A DNA stretch of 64,000 nucleotides, taken from positions 868,001 through 932,000 of the forward strand of contig NZ_LS483488.1 of assembly GCF_900478295.1 (NCBI RefSeq), written 5' to 3'. The notes beneath the pieces were generated by a model. The model was not told the DNA's origin and ran no database searches. It was given only the letters and a program-made list of their open reading frames with translations. This stretch comes from Helicobacter pylori NCTC 11637 = CCUG 17874 = ATCC 43504 = JCM 12093. Lineage in GTDB: Bacteria; Campylobacterota; Campylobacteria; Campylobacterales; Helicobacteraceae. Position numbers and translations under genes: made by a program. Below, piece after piece: positions 29,511-37,325 of the stretch (positions are counted from its first letter, which is position 1; the number at the start of each line of letters is the position of its first letter).

Positions 29511-30323
29511 ATGAAAAAGTTTGTAGTGTTTAAAACGCTCTGTTTATCGGTAGTGTTAGGTAATAGTCTTGTGGCAGCAGAAGGCAGCACAGAAGTGCAA
29601 AAGCAATTGGAAAAGCCAAAAGAGTATAAAGCAGTGAAAGGCGAGAAAAACGCTTGGTATTTGGGGATTAGCTATCAGGTCGGTCAGGCTTCGCAAAGCG
29701 TTAAAAACCCTCCCAAAAGCAGTGAATTTAACTACCCTAAGTTCCCTGTGGGTAAAACCGACTATCTGGCCGTTATGCAAGGCTTAGGGCTTACTGTGGG
29801 TTATAAGCAGTTTTTCGGGGAAAAGAGATGGTTTGGTGCGCGTTATTATGGCTTTATGGATTATGGGCATGCCGTGTTTGGAGCGAACGCTTTGACATCA
29901 GATAATGGTGGGGTGTGCGAGCTTCACCAACCATGCGCGACCAAAGTAGGGACAATGGGCAATCTGTCTGACATGTTCACTTATGGTGTGGGTATTGACA
30001 CTTTATACAATGTCATCAATAAAGAAGATGCGAGTTTTGGTTTCTTTTTTGGGGCTCAAATCGCGGGTAACTCTTGGGGTAATACGACAGGGGCCTTTTT
30101 GGAAACTAAAAGCCCTTATAAGCACACTTCCTATAGCCTTGATCCGGCGATTTTCCAGTTCCTTTTTAATTTAGGGATCCGCACCCATATTGGCCGGCAT
30201 CAAGAATTCGACTTTGGCGTGAAGATTCCTACTATCAATGTTTATTATTTTAACCATGGGAATTTGAGCTTCACTTACCGCCGTCAATACAGCCTTTATG
30301 TAGGGTATCGTTACAATTTCTGA
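29511..30323 (+). CDS. omp14: Outer membrane protein of the Hop/Hor family
   Basis: A 270-residue beta-barrel protein. A signal peptide (MKKFVVFKTLCLSVVLGNSLVAAEG) is followed by NAWYLGISYQVGQASQ, the conserved N-terminal strand of H. pylori Hop/Hor proteins. The C-terminus shows the family block with alternating hydrophobic residues, RQYSLYVGYRYNF, ending in phenylalanine as needed for BAM recognition. A Cys pair in VCELHQPCAT may form a disulfide loop. Size suits the smaller Hor-type porin-like members; I recall this locus as omp14 (a hor gene). No poly-CT tract is seen in the signal region, so no phase switch is evident. Confidence 0.85.
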   Translation: MKKFVVFKTLCLSVVLGNSLVAAEGSTEVQKQLEKPKEYKAVKGEKNAWYLGISYQVGQASQSVKNPPKSSEFNYPKFPVGKTDYLAVMQGLGLTVGYKQFFGEKRWFGARYYGFMDYGHAVFGANALTSDNGGVCELHQPCATKVGTMGNLSDMFTYGVGIDTLYNVINKEDASFGFFFGAQIAGNSWGNTTGAFLETKSPYKHTSYSLDPAIFQFLFNLGIRTHIGRHQEFDFGVKIPTINVYYFNHGNLSFTYRRQYSLYVGYRYNF

Positions 30324-30448
30324 TTTAAAACGCTTGTTTTTCTCTAATTGGATTTTCAATTAGAGTTTTCTCGCATAGACCACCGCTTTCTTTTGAAACA
30401 TTTTTGAAAGTTTTTTGAAAATTAGAATTAAAATCTTTTTGATCATGT

Positions 30449-30454
30449 TATGAT
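30449..30454 (+). promoter_or_regulatory. Candidate -10 box of the aspartate aminotransferase gene
   Basis: TATGAT at 30449-30454 is 28 bp before the ATG at 30482, with AAGGATT as ribosome binding site. The gap 30324-30481 shows nothing else recognisable. Confidence 0.4.
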
Positions 30455-30481
30455 AGTTCAAAAATTTAACAAGGATTAAGC

Positions 30482-31654
30482 ATGTTATATTCCTCTAAAA
30501 TCCAATCCCTTTCAGAATCCACAACGATCGCTATCAGCACGCTCGCTAAAGAATTGAAATCGCAAGGAAAAGATATTTTAAGTTTTTCAGCGGGTGAGCC
30601 TGATTTTGACACCCCACAAGCGATTAAAGATGCGGCTATAAAAGCCCTAAATGACGGCTTTACAAAATACACTCCAGTGGCTGGGATTCCTGAATTACTC
30701 AAAGCAATCGCTTTTAAATTGAAAAAAGAAAACAACTTGGATTATGAGCTGAGTGAAATTTTAGTGAGTAATGGTGCTAAGCAAAGCTTGTTCAATGCGA
30801 TTCAAGCCTTAATAGAAGAGGGCGATGAGGTGATTATCCCTGTGCCTTTTTGGGTAACTTACCCTGAGCTTGTGAAATACAGCGGAGGGGTGAGTCAATT
30901 CATTCAAACCGATGAAAAAAGCCATTTTAAAATCACCCCCAAGCAGCTTAAAGACGCCTTAAGCCCCAAAACAAAAATGCTCATTCTCACCACTCCATCA
31001 AACCCTACCGGCATGCTTTATAGTAAGGCGGAATTAGAGGCTTTGGGCGAAGTTTTGAAAGAGACAAAAGTTTGGGTGCTTAGCGATGAAATTTATGAAA
31101 AGCTTGTCTATAAAGGGGAGTTTGTTTCTTGCGCGGCGGTGAGTGAAGAGATGAAAAAACGCACCATTACCATTAATGGCTTGAGCAAGTCAGTGGCGAT
31201 GACAGGCTGGCGTATGGGCTATGCGGCGAGCAAGGATAAAAAGTTAGTCAAATTGATGAACAACTTGCAAAGCCAATGCACTTCCAATATCAATTCTATC
31301 ACGCAAATGGCTTCTATTGTGGCACTTGAGGGGTTGGTGGATAAGGAAATTGAAACGATGCGTCAGGCTTTTGAAAAACGCTGTGATTTAGCCCACGCAG
31401 AAATCAATGCGATTGGAGGGTTGAATGCTTTAAAACCTGATGGGGCGTTTTATCTTTTTATCAACATTGGTAGCCTTTGTGGGGGGGATTCGATGCGATT
31501 TTGCCATGAGTTGTTAGAAAAAGAAGGCGTGGCGTTAGTACCTGGAAAGGCTTTTGGATTGGAAGGCTATGTCCGTTTGTCTTTTGCATGCTCAGAAGAG
31601 CAGATTGAAAAGGGGATTGAACGCATCGCTCGCTTTGTCAAATCAAAGGGATAA
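30482..31654 (+). CDS. aspB: Aspartate aminotransferase (class I, PLP-dependent)
   Basis: A 390-residue class I/II aminotransferase that interconverts aspartate and oxaloacetate with glutamate/2-oxoglutarate. SFSAGEPDFDTP (about residues 37-48) is the subgroup I-gamma signature; TPSNPTG (about 171-177) and the pyridoxal-lysine motif NGLSKSVAMTGWRMGY (about 228-243) are present, with the C-terminal arginine in VRLSFACS. Related aminotransferases of this subgroup sometimes use other substrates, including prephenate, so the exact range is not certain. Confidence 0.9.
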   Translation: MLYSSKIQSLSESTTIAISTLAKELKSQGKDILSFSAGEPDFDTPQAIKDAAIKALNDGFTKYTPVAGIPELLKAIAFKLKKENNLDYELSEILVSNGAKQSLFNAIQALIEEGDEVIIPVPFWVTYPELVKYSGGVSQFIQTDEKSHFKITPKQLKDALSPKTKMLILTTPSNPTGMLYSKAELEALGEVLKETKVWVLSDEIYEKLVYKGEFVSCAAVSEEMKKRTITINGLSKSVAMTGWRMGYAASKDKKLVKLMNNLQSQCTSNINSITQMASIVALEGLVDKEIETMRQAFEKRCDLAHAEINAIGGLNALKPDGAFYLFINIGSLCGGDSMRFCHELLEKEGVALVPGKAFGLEGYVRLSFACSEEQIEKGIERIARFVKSKG

Positions 31655-31727
31655 AAAGAATTTTTATTTAAAAGGGGGATTTTAATCTTGTTTGGAATTT
31701 GATATTGTGGTTAGTGGCATAGCGTGG

Positions 31728-31733
31728 TATAAT
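31728..31733 (+). promoter_or_regulatory. -10 box upstream of the dif-like site and the 663-residue gene
   Basis: A perfect TATAAT at 31728-31733 lies 64 bp before the ATG at 31797. A transcript starting near 31740 would carry the dif-like site in its leader. Confidence 0.5.
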
Positions 31734-31745
31734 GGTTGGATTTAA

Positions 31746-31773
31746 AAGTTTGAAAATTGTAGTTTTCATAACT
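31746..31773. other. dif-like chromosome dimer resolution site (difH) for XerH
   Basis: A 28-bp imperfect inverted repeat with classic dif geometry: left arm AAGTTTGAAAA (31746-31756), 6-bp centre TTGTAG (31757-31762), right arm TTTTCATAACT (31763-31773). The arms match as inverted repeats at 8 of 11 positions, with the inner five bases GAAAA/TTTTC perfect. It lies about 2 kb upstream of xerH. Adjacent dif and single-recombinase genes are known in epsilonproteobacteria, and the arm sequence agrees with what I remember of H. pylori difH. The change in dominant coding strand just after xerH also fits a terminus position. Confidence 0.75.
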
Positions 31774-31796
31774 AAAATAGATTTTAAGGAATAATT

Positions 31797-33788
31797 ATGG
31801 CAATAAGATTTGGGGTTATCTTTATCGATAATAATATCGATAATTTTTTTAATGATAGAAGAAAAACTAAACAACAATTAATAAGATCGATTTTAGAGCG
31901 TAAGAGCGGGCTTGATTTTATAAGGTTTATTGAAGCTACTGCTTCTTATACTAATTTAGAGCGTAAAAGAAAGCTTAGTTTTGAAGAGTGTGCTGTTTTT
32001 TACACTGATGCTGATTTTGTTAGAATAGAAAGAGAAATAACAAGTTTTTTAGTATTTCAAAACGATCGAAGTGTAACGCTTAACAATGATCCAAGTGCAA
32101 CATTCAATTTAAAAAACTATTTGTTAGTATTGGCGAAAAAGTTTTATTGTAGTGTTTGTTATTGCGAAAACATAAACACACAAAAAATTGAATGGATTAG
32201 CACTAACCATTCGGATTTTGGAGAAATACTGCAGGAATTCTCGGACATTACATCCTTATCCCCTAATGAATTACCACAATTTCTTGCAGACTTAAAGGAT
32301 AAAATAATTGAATTTAATTTTCATAAGAAAATTATAAATAATAACTTACCTTTTGGGATTATTTTTATCGTTAGCGACCCTGAAAACCTTATTGATATTA
32401 ATGATAAAAACAAAAAGTTAGAATCATGTTTTCATTATTATGAAAATAGTCATCTTCTTTGCTTCCCAATTATAACTGAGAGTTATTTAATTTTAGATAA
32501 TCTAAAAAGCTATTTCATATTTCAAAATGAGAACGAAAAACCATTCAATTTAAAACAACACTTGTTGGAACTCAAAAAGGAATTAGGGTTTGAGCCATCG
32601 GGTATTTTCTATTGCGAAAATGCAAGTACACACAAAATTGAATTGGTTAGTAATGAGCCTAAGGATTTCAAAGGGGTATTGCTTGAATTTTTACAAATTA
32701 CATCTTTATCCCCTAATGAATTGCCACAATTTCTTGCAAACTTTAAGTTTTCAAAAAGTTCCAATGGAATAGATAAGGCTGAATTTTCTCTATCAAGTCT
32801 CTCTTTAGAAAATATGACCCCTATTGACAACTTATTATCTACCCTTAAATGCAGGATTAAAAATACCCTTAAGCGTTATTCATGGCATGGTTATTCTAAA
32901 ATTCCACAAGAAAAAAGGATAACTCAAATAAAAAAACAAGTGTCTGAAGAATGTAAAGTAGACCCTTTTTTTCATAGTTGGAGAGTAAGCTCTGAACAAA
33001 ACCGCAAAGTCAATAAAATTGCTGATGATTTGAAAAGTGGTAAGATAGTTGGTGAAAAGATTATTGATAATGTATTTGATATTAATGCTAGCTATTGTTT
33101 TATCACTCCTGAAGATTTAAAGAATTTAAAGGAACGATTGTTTATACAGCAAGATATTGATATTACCCATGTTATCAATCAAAAAAAGGGAGAAGCGTTC
33201 GATCATATCTTAATAAACGACATTAAGTATAATTTGTTTGATAACACATTCCATTTTATCTTTGATGTGGATAACTCTTCTCAATTAACTATTAAAGTGC
33301 CTAGAAAAGATTTAGAAAATTATGAGTTACCTAACACTAAAAAAGATATATTTAATAAATTAATTAATATAAGAACAATTGATGAAAATTTAATTTTAAA
33401 AAATAATAAAGAAATTACCAACGATTTAAATCCTTTACTTGGGCAACTAAAAACTCAAGAATTTCCATTATCAGACGCTATTACAAAAGCCATCAATCAA
33501 AAAGAGAAAGGAATAGCACTTGATTATGCCTTAATAAATGATATTAAGTATAATTTGCTTGATAACACATTCCATTTTATCTTTGATGTTGGCAACTCTT
33601 TATTAAAAGAGTCAAGTCAGTTAATTATTGAAGTGCCTAGAGAAGCGTTGGATCTAGAGAATGTTGATCGGCTTATTGAAAATACGCTATCGCCCTATGA
33701 AACTCATAGCGTTTATAGCGAAAGTTCTTTAGTATATCATCTTAATCAAGGTTCTTATATCATTGATCTGCACTTAATAGATGACTAA
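31797..33788 (+). CDS. Unknown 663-residue protein with two internal duplications, upstream of xerH
   Basis: A soluble-looking protein with no signal peptide, no clear membrane segment and no motif I recognise. It contains two duplicated blocks. The first repeats ITSLSPNELPQFLA with its preceding CEN...KIE segment (DNA at about 32247 and 32697, 450 bp apart). The second repeats LINDIKYNL and DNTFHFIFDV (DNA at about 33219 and 33537, 318 bp apart). A central basic region (about residues 345-410, KCRIKNTLKRYSWHGYSKI) could bind nucleic acid. The gene is AT-rich, has AAGGAAT before its ATG, ends 7 bp before xerH and follows the dif-like site, so it may be cotranscribed with xerH. Function is unknown. 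Confidence 0.8.
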   Translation: MAIRFGVIFIDNNIDNFFNDRRKTKQQLIRSILERKSGLDFIRFIEATASYTNLERKRKLSFEECAVFYTDADFVRIEREITSFLVFQNDRSVTLNNDPSATFNLKNYLLVLAKKFYCSVCYCENINTQKIEWISTNHSDFGEILQEFSDITSLSPNELPQFLADLKDKIIEFNFHKKIINNNLPFGIIFIVSDPENLIDINDKNKKLESCFHYYENSHLLCFPIITESYLILDNLKSYFIFQNENEKPFNLKQHLLELKKELGFEPSGIFYCENASTHKIELVSNEPKDFKGVLLEFLQITSLSPNELPQFLANFKFSKSSNGIDKAEFSLSSLSLENMTPIDNLLSTLKCRIKNTLKRYSWHGYSKIPQEKRITQIKKQVSEECKVDPFFHSWRVSSEQNRKVNKIADDLKSGKIVGEKIIDNVFDINASYCFITPEDLKNLKERLFIQQDIDITHVINQKKGEAFDHILINDIKYNLFDNTFHFIFDVDNSSQLTIKVPRKDLENYELPNTKKDIFNKLINIRTIDENLILKNNKEITNDLNPLLGQLKTQEFPLSDAITKAINQKEKGIALDYALINDIKYNLLDNTFHFIFDVGNSLLKESSQLIIEVPREALDLENVDRLIENTLSPYETHSVYSESSLVYHLNQGSYIIDLHLIDD

Positions 33789-33795
33789 ACCCTAA

Positions 33796-34863
33796 ATGAA
33801 ACACCCCCTAGAAGAATTAAAAGACCCTATAGAAAATCTTTTGCTATGGATTGGGCGCTTTTTACGCTACAAATGCACGAGCCTGTCTAATTCCCAAGTG
33901 AAAGATCAAAACAAGGTTTTTGAATGCTTGAACGAACTAAATCATGCGTGCAGCTCAAGCCACTTGGAAAAAATCTGTAAAAAAGTGCGTAACGCCGGAT
34001 TACTAGGTATCAACACCTACGCACTGCCCCTACTCAAATTTTACGAATACGCTCAAAAGCTTTCTTTAAAATCGCTCAAAAGCATAGACGAAGTCATGTT
34101 GGCTGAATTTTTGAGTATTTATACCGGAGGTTTGAGTTTAGCCACCAAGAAAAATTACCGGATCGCTCTATTAGGGCTTTTTAGCTATATAGACAAGCAA
34201 AATCAAGATGAAAATGAAAAATCTTATATTTATAATATCACGCTTAAAAACATCAGCGGAGTCAATCAAAGCGCGGGCAATAAGCTCCCTACTCATTTAA
34301 ATAATGAAGAATTAGAAAAATTTTTAGAGAGCATTGATAAAATAGAAATGTCCGCTAAAGTGCGTGCACGAAACCGCTTGCTCATTAAAATCATCGTTTT
34401 TACAGGCATGCGTTCTAACGAAGCCTTACAGCTTAAAATAAAGGATTTTACTTTAGAAAATGGCTGTTATACGATTTTGATTAAAGGTAAGGGCGATAAA
34501 TACAGAGCGGTGATGCTCAAAGCTTTCCACATTGAGAGCCTTTTGAAAGAATGGCTGATAGAAAGGGAATTGTATCCTGTTAAAAACGATTTATTGTTTT
34601 GCAACCAAAAAGGCAGTGCTTTAACGCAAGCTTATTTGTATAAGCAAGTGGAGCGCATCATCAATTTTGCAGGACTCAGGCGAGAAAAAAATGGGGCGCA
34701 CATGTTAAGGCATTCTTTTGCGACCTTGCTTTATCAAAAACGCCATGATTTGATTTTAGTTCAAGAAGCTCTAGGGCATGCGAGCTTGAATACGAGCAGG
34801 ATTTACACGCATTTTGACAAAGAGCGTTTAAAAGAAGCGGCGAGCATTTGGGAAGAAAATTAA
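33796..34863 (+). CDS. xerH: Tyrosine recombinase XerH
   Basis: A 355-residue site-specific recombinase that resolves chromosome dimers at difH and supports segregation in an organism without topoisomerase IV. The catalytic set is visible: Arg206 (GMRSNEAL), Lys near 232 (IKGKGDKYRAV), His302 and Arg305 (HMLRHSF), His328 (LGHAS) and the nucleophile Tyr337 (RIYTHF). The N-terminal SAM-like core-binding domain covers about residues 45-160. It is a lone Xer-type protein of XerH lineage rather than a XerC/D pair. A TAA immediately upstream fixes the start at 33796. Confidence 0.93.
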   Translation: MKHPLEELKDPIENLLLWIGRFLRYKCTSLSNSQVKDQNKVFECLNELNHACSSSHLEKICKKVRNAGLLGINTYALPLLKFYEYAQKLSLKSLKSIDEVMLAEFLSIYTGGLSLATKKNYRIALLGLFSYIDKQNQDENEKSYIYNITLKNISGVNQSAGNKLPTHLNNEELEKFLESIDKIEMSAKVRARNRLLIKIIVFTGMRSNEALQLKIKDFTLENGCYTILIKGKGDKYRAVMLKAFHIESLLKEWLIERELYPVKNDLLFCNQKGSALTQAYLYKQVERIINFAGLRREKNGAHMLRHSFATLLYQKRHDLILVQEALGHASLNTSRIYTHFDKERLKEAASIWEEN

Positions 34864-34925
34864 AAACACCCCCTACCCCCTTAAAAAAAAGGATTTTTAC
34901 CATAAAACAACCAAAACCCCATTTT

Positions 34926-35432
34926 TTAAGAAATCAAAGAGTTTTTAACTTGTTGGTTTAAAATTTTGCTTTCAAATTCTAACAGCCACTTTTTGACTTC
35001 TATGCCCCCATTATATCCCCCTAAAGCGCCATTTTTACGCACCATTCTATGACAAGGCACGATCAAAGAAATAGGGTTATTATGATTAGCGTTGCCAACA
35101 GCTCTGCAAGATTTAGGGTTATTAATGAGCTTTGCGATTTCATCGTAACTTTTTGTCTTGCCATAAGGGATAGTCATTAACGCAGACCAAACTTGTTTTT
35201 GAAAGGGAGTTCCTATCAAATCTAAAGGCATATTAAATTCAAAAAGTTGTCCCAAGAAATAACGCTCTAAGGCTTGAACGCTGAGTTTTAATGGGGCATT
35301 CATAGGGGTGTTATGAGAAAAATTGGCCGTATCAAAATCCAATCTCAACAAATGGCTCTCATTAGCGCACAAATGCAAATACTCTAAAGGGAAACTCTTA
35401 GGGGTCTTAAAATAGTAGTGGTATAAAACCAT
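34926..35432 (-). CDS. ogt: Methylated-DNA-protein-cysteine methyltransferase
   Basis: A 168-residue suicide DNA-repair protein that takes the methyl group from O6-methylguanine. The active-site motif is LIVPCHRMVRKNGALGGYNGG (about residues 127-147) with the acceptor cysteine in PCHR, preceded by the helix-turn-helix block TPFQKQVWSALMTIPYGKTKSY. It lies 3 bp downstream of the TauE/SafE gene on the same strand, so the two are probably cotranscribed. Confidence 0.93.
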   Translation of the reverse strand: MVLYHYYFKTPKSFPLEYLHLCANESHLLRLDFDTANFSHNTPMNAPLKLSVQALERYFLGQLFEFNMPLDLIGTPFQKQVWSALMTIPYGKTKSYDEIAKLINNPKSCRAVGNANHNNPISLIVPCHRMVRKNGALGGYNGGIEVKKWLLEFESKILNQQVKNSLIS

Positions 35433-35435
35433 TAA

Positions 35436-36203
35436 TTAAAAAAAGAGTTTGTATAAAATAATCAATAACGACAAACCATACACCCCTAAAATCAAAGCTT
35501 TATGTATTTTTTCATTCAAAAGCCCCATGATCCATTTAATCCCAATGCTCACGCCCATAACAGAGCCTAAGCCCACAATCGCCCCTGCTACTAGCACCTC
35601 TTTATTGATGATGTGATGATACATTAAAGAAAAAGCTCCTGAAATAGAAGAAAACAAGATGAAAAATAACCCTAGCGCTACGCATTTTTTAGAATCATAC
35701 CCTAAAAAATAATGCATCAAAGGCACCATGAGCATCCCCCCACCAATCCCTAAAGTGATGGCAAAAAACCCTGTGAGCGCGCCAATTAAGAATAATTTTA
35801 AACCTTGCAAAGGATAGCGTTTATTATCCGCTATAAAATCTTTTTTTTTGGGTTTCAAAACAAATTGGATCATAGAATACACGACTAAAAGCGCGAAAAT
35901 AACCATTAAAATTTTACTGGAAACGATTTTTAAAACAAATCCGCTAAAACTCGCCCCTATCAGCCCCCCTGCCCCTATCAACAAGCCTAAAGAAAAATCA
36001 AGCGATTTTTTTTTGAAATTCAAAACAGAGCCAACAAACGATGAAAGCGCCATTTGCAAAATGGAAATCCCAATGGATTCTTCAAAAGAATGCCCGGTTG
36101 CGAGCATGATAGGGACAATGATCAACCCCCCACCAATGCCAAAAATCCCTGATAGAATGCCAGTAAAAAGCCCTATCGCTATGTATAACGCATAAATATC
36201 CAT
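35436..36203 (-). CDS. TauE/SafE-family membrane transporter
   Basis: A 255-residue inner membrane protein with about eight hydrophobic segments and the internal repeat of this family: FGIGGGLIIVPIMLATG in the first half and LGIGGGMLMVPLMHYFLG in the second. The family exports sulfite, sulfoacetate or other small organic anions; the substrate here is unknown. Two A9 tracts in the coding strand (35841-35849 and 36006-36014 on the plus strand as T9) encode Lys runs in cytoplasmic loops and are in frame in this sequence. Confidence 0.85.
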   Translation of the reverse strand: MDIYALYIAIGLFTGILSGIFGIGGGLIIVPIMLATGHSFEESIGISILQMALSSFVGSVLNFKKKSLDFSLGLLIGAGGLIGASFSGFVLKIVSSKILMVIFALLVVYSMIQFVLKPKKKDFIADNKRYPLQGLKLFLIGALTGFFAITLGIGGGMLMVPLMHYFLGYDSKKCVALGLFFILFSSISGAFSLMYHHIINKEVLVAGAIVGLGSVMGVSIGIKWIMGLLNEKIHKALILGVYGLSLLIILYKLFF

Positions 36204-36316
36204 AAAAACCCTTAAAAAAGTAAAAACCTCCTCTTAAAAGAAAATTAAAAACAACCCTATTCTAATCAAATGCAAATAACCAAACCCCCTAAACAACGCT
36301 TTTAAAAGTGATGTTT

Positions 36317-37264
36317 TTATTGGTCTGTTTTGTTTTTGCAACACAAAGCATGCGAATCTTCATTGGGTTCGCTGACTGAAAGGTTTCTTAATTCATAAGC
36401 CAATTTAATAGACGCCATAGCGTCATCCAAGCCAAACCCCCCTTGAGCTAAAATCTGTTTGTAGCTTTCTATATACAGGTTATCAAAGCTCTGCGTGAGA
36501 TTGACTTCTTCGCCCTCTAGGATCATTTTATGATAAACCTTTTCTTTAGCCACTCCCATGTGTTCTGGATTGATGGAAAAAAACCATCTTATTTTGGCAT
36601 GCTCTAAAAAGAGTATCCCCCCTACGCAATCAGGCTCTTCTCTATTGATAACCTTGTCTTTAACGCCTCCAAACAAATAGATTAAAGCATCAAAAATGTT
36701 TATGCCCATTTGAGTGGCTAACCCCCCGCTCCTATTCACATCCGCTCGCCATGAAGAAAAATACCATTTCCCTTGAACGCTGATATAAGTGAGCGTGATG
36801 TCAAACACCTTGCTAGGGTTTTTGTCTAATTCGCTCTTAATTTTTTCTTTCAAAGCCAGCGTGTCGCAATGCAGGCGCAAGGGCAAAAGACTAAACACCC
36901 TTTTTTGGTGTTTCACCTCTAAATCTTTCAATTCTTGTATTTCGCTAGGGTCTAAAACTAAGGGTTTTTCACAAATCACATGCATGCCGTATTTTAGCCC
37001 GAAACGGATGTGATCAAAATGCGTGTGCGTGGGCGTGCAAACACTCAAATAGTTGATTTCTTTACCCATAGCCCTAGATTGCTCTAAATGATTTTCAAAA
37101 TCTTCAATATTGGTAAAAAACTCTGATTGCGGGAAATACTCATCTAAAACCCCCACGCTATCATGAATATCAAAAGAGCAATCCAAAAAATGCCCTGTAT
37201 CTCTAATCGCTTGCAAGTGCTTGGGAGCGATAAACCCCCCTGAACCAATCATCGCAAAAAGCAT
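36317..37264 (-). CDS. wbpB: Gfo/Idh/MocA oxidoreductase, WbpB-type LPS sugar enzyme
   Basis: A 315-residue NAD-dependent sugar dehydrogenase. The Rossmann start MLFAMIGSGGFIAPKHLQAI carries the nucleotide-binding glycines, and VICEKPLVLDP (about residues 94-104) has the catalytic EKP motif of the family. WbpB oxidises UDP-GlcNAc-uronate derivatives for O-antigen sugar synthesis. The LPS assignment rests on the long-standing H. pylori annotation of this locus and on family similarity; no LPS genes flank it here. AAGGAAG lies just before the ATG. Confidence 0.78.
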   Translation of the reverse strand: MLFAMIGSGGFIAPKHLQAIRDTGHFLDCSFDIHDSVGVLDEYFPQSEFFTNIEDFENHLEQSRAMGKEINYLSVCTPTHTHFDHIRFGLKYGMHVICEKPLVLDPSEIQELKDLEVKHQKRVFSLLPLRLHCDTLALKEKIKSELDKNPSKVFDITLTYISVQGKWYFSSWRADVNRSGGLATQMGINIFDALIYLFGGVKDKVINREEPDCVGGILFLEHAKIRWFFSINPEHMGVAKEKVYHKMILEGEEVNLTQSFDNLYIESYKQILAQGGFGLDDAMASIKLAYELRNLSVSEPNEDSHALCCKNKTDQ

Positions 37265-37325
37265 TCATCTTCCTTAAATAATTTTAAATCTCATTTTAGC
37301 AAAGATTAGCTTATTTAAGCTTATA

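Noticed and set aside
34864-34925. Poly-A and C-rich sequence between xerH and ogt considered as a second recombination site
   Set aside because: No 11-6-11 inverted repeat is present; it is only the short gap between convergent genes.
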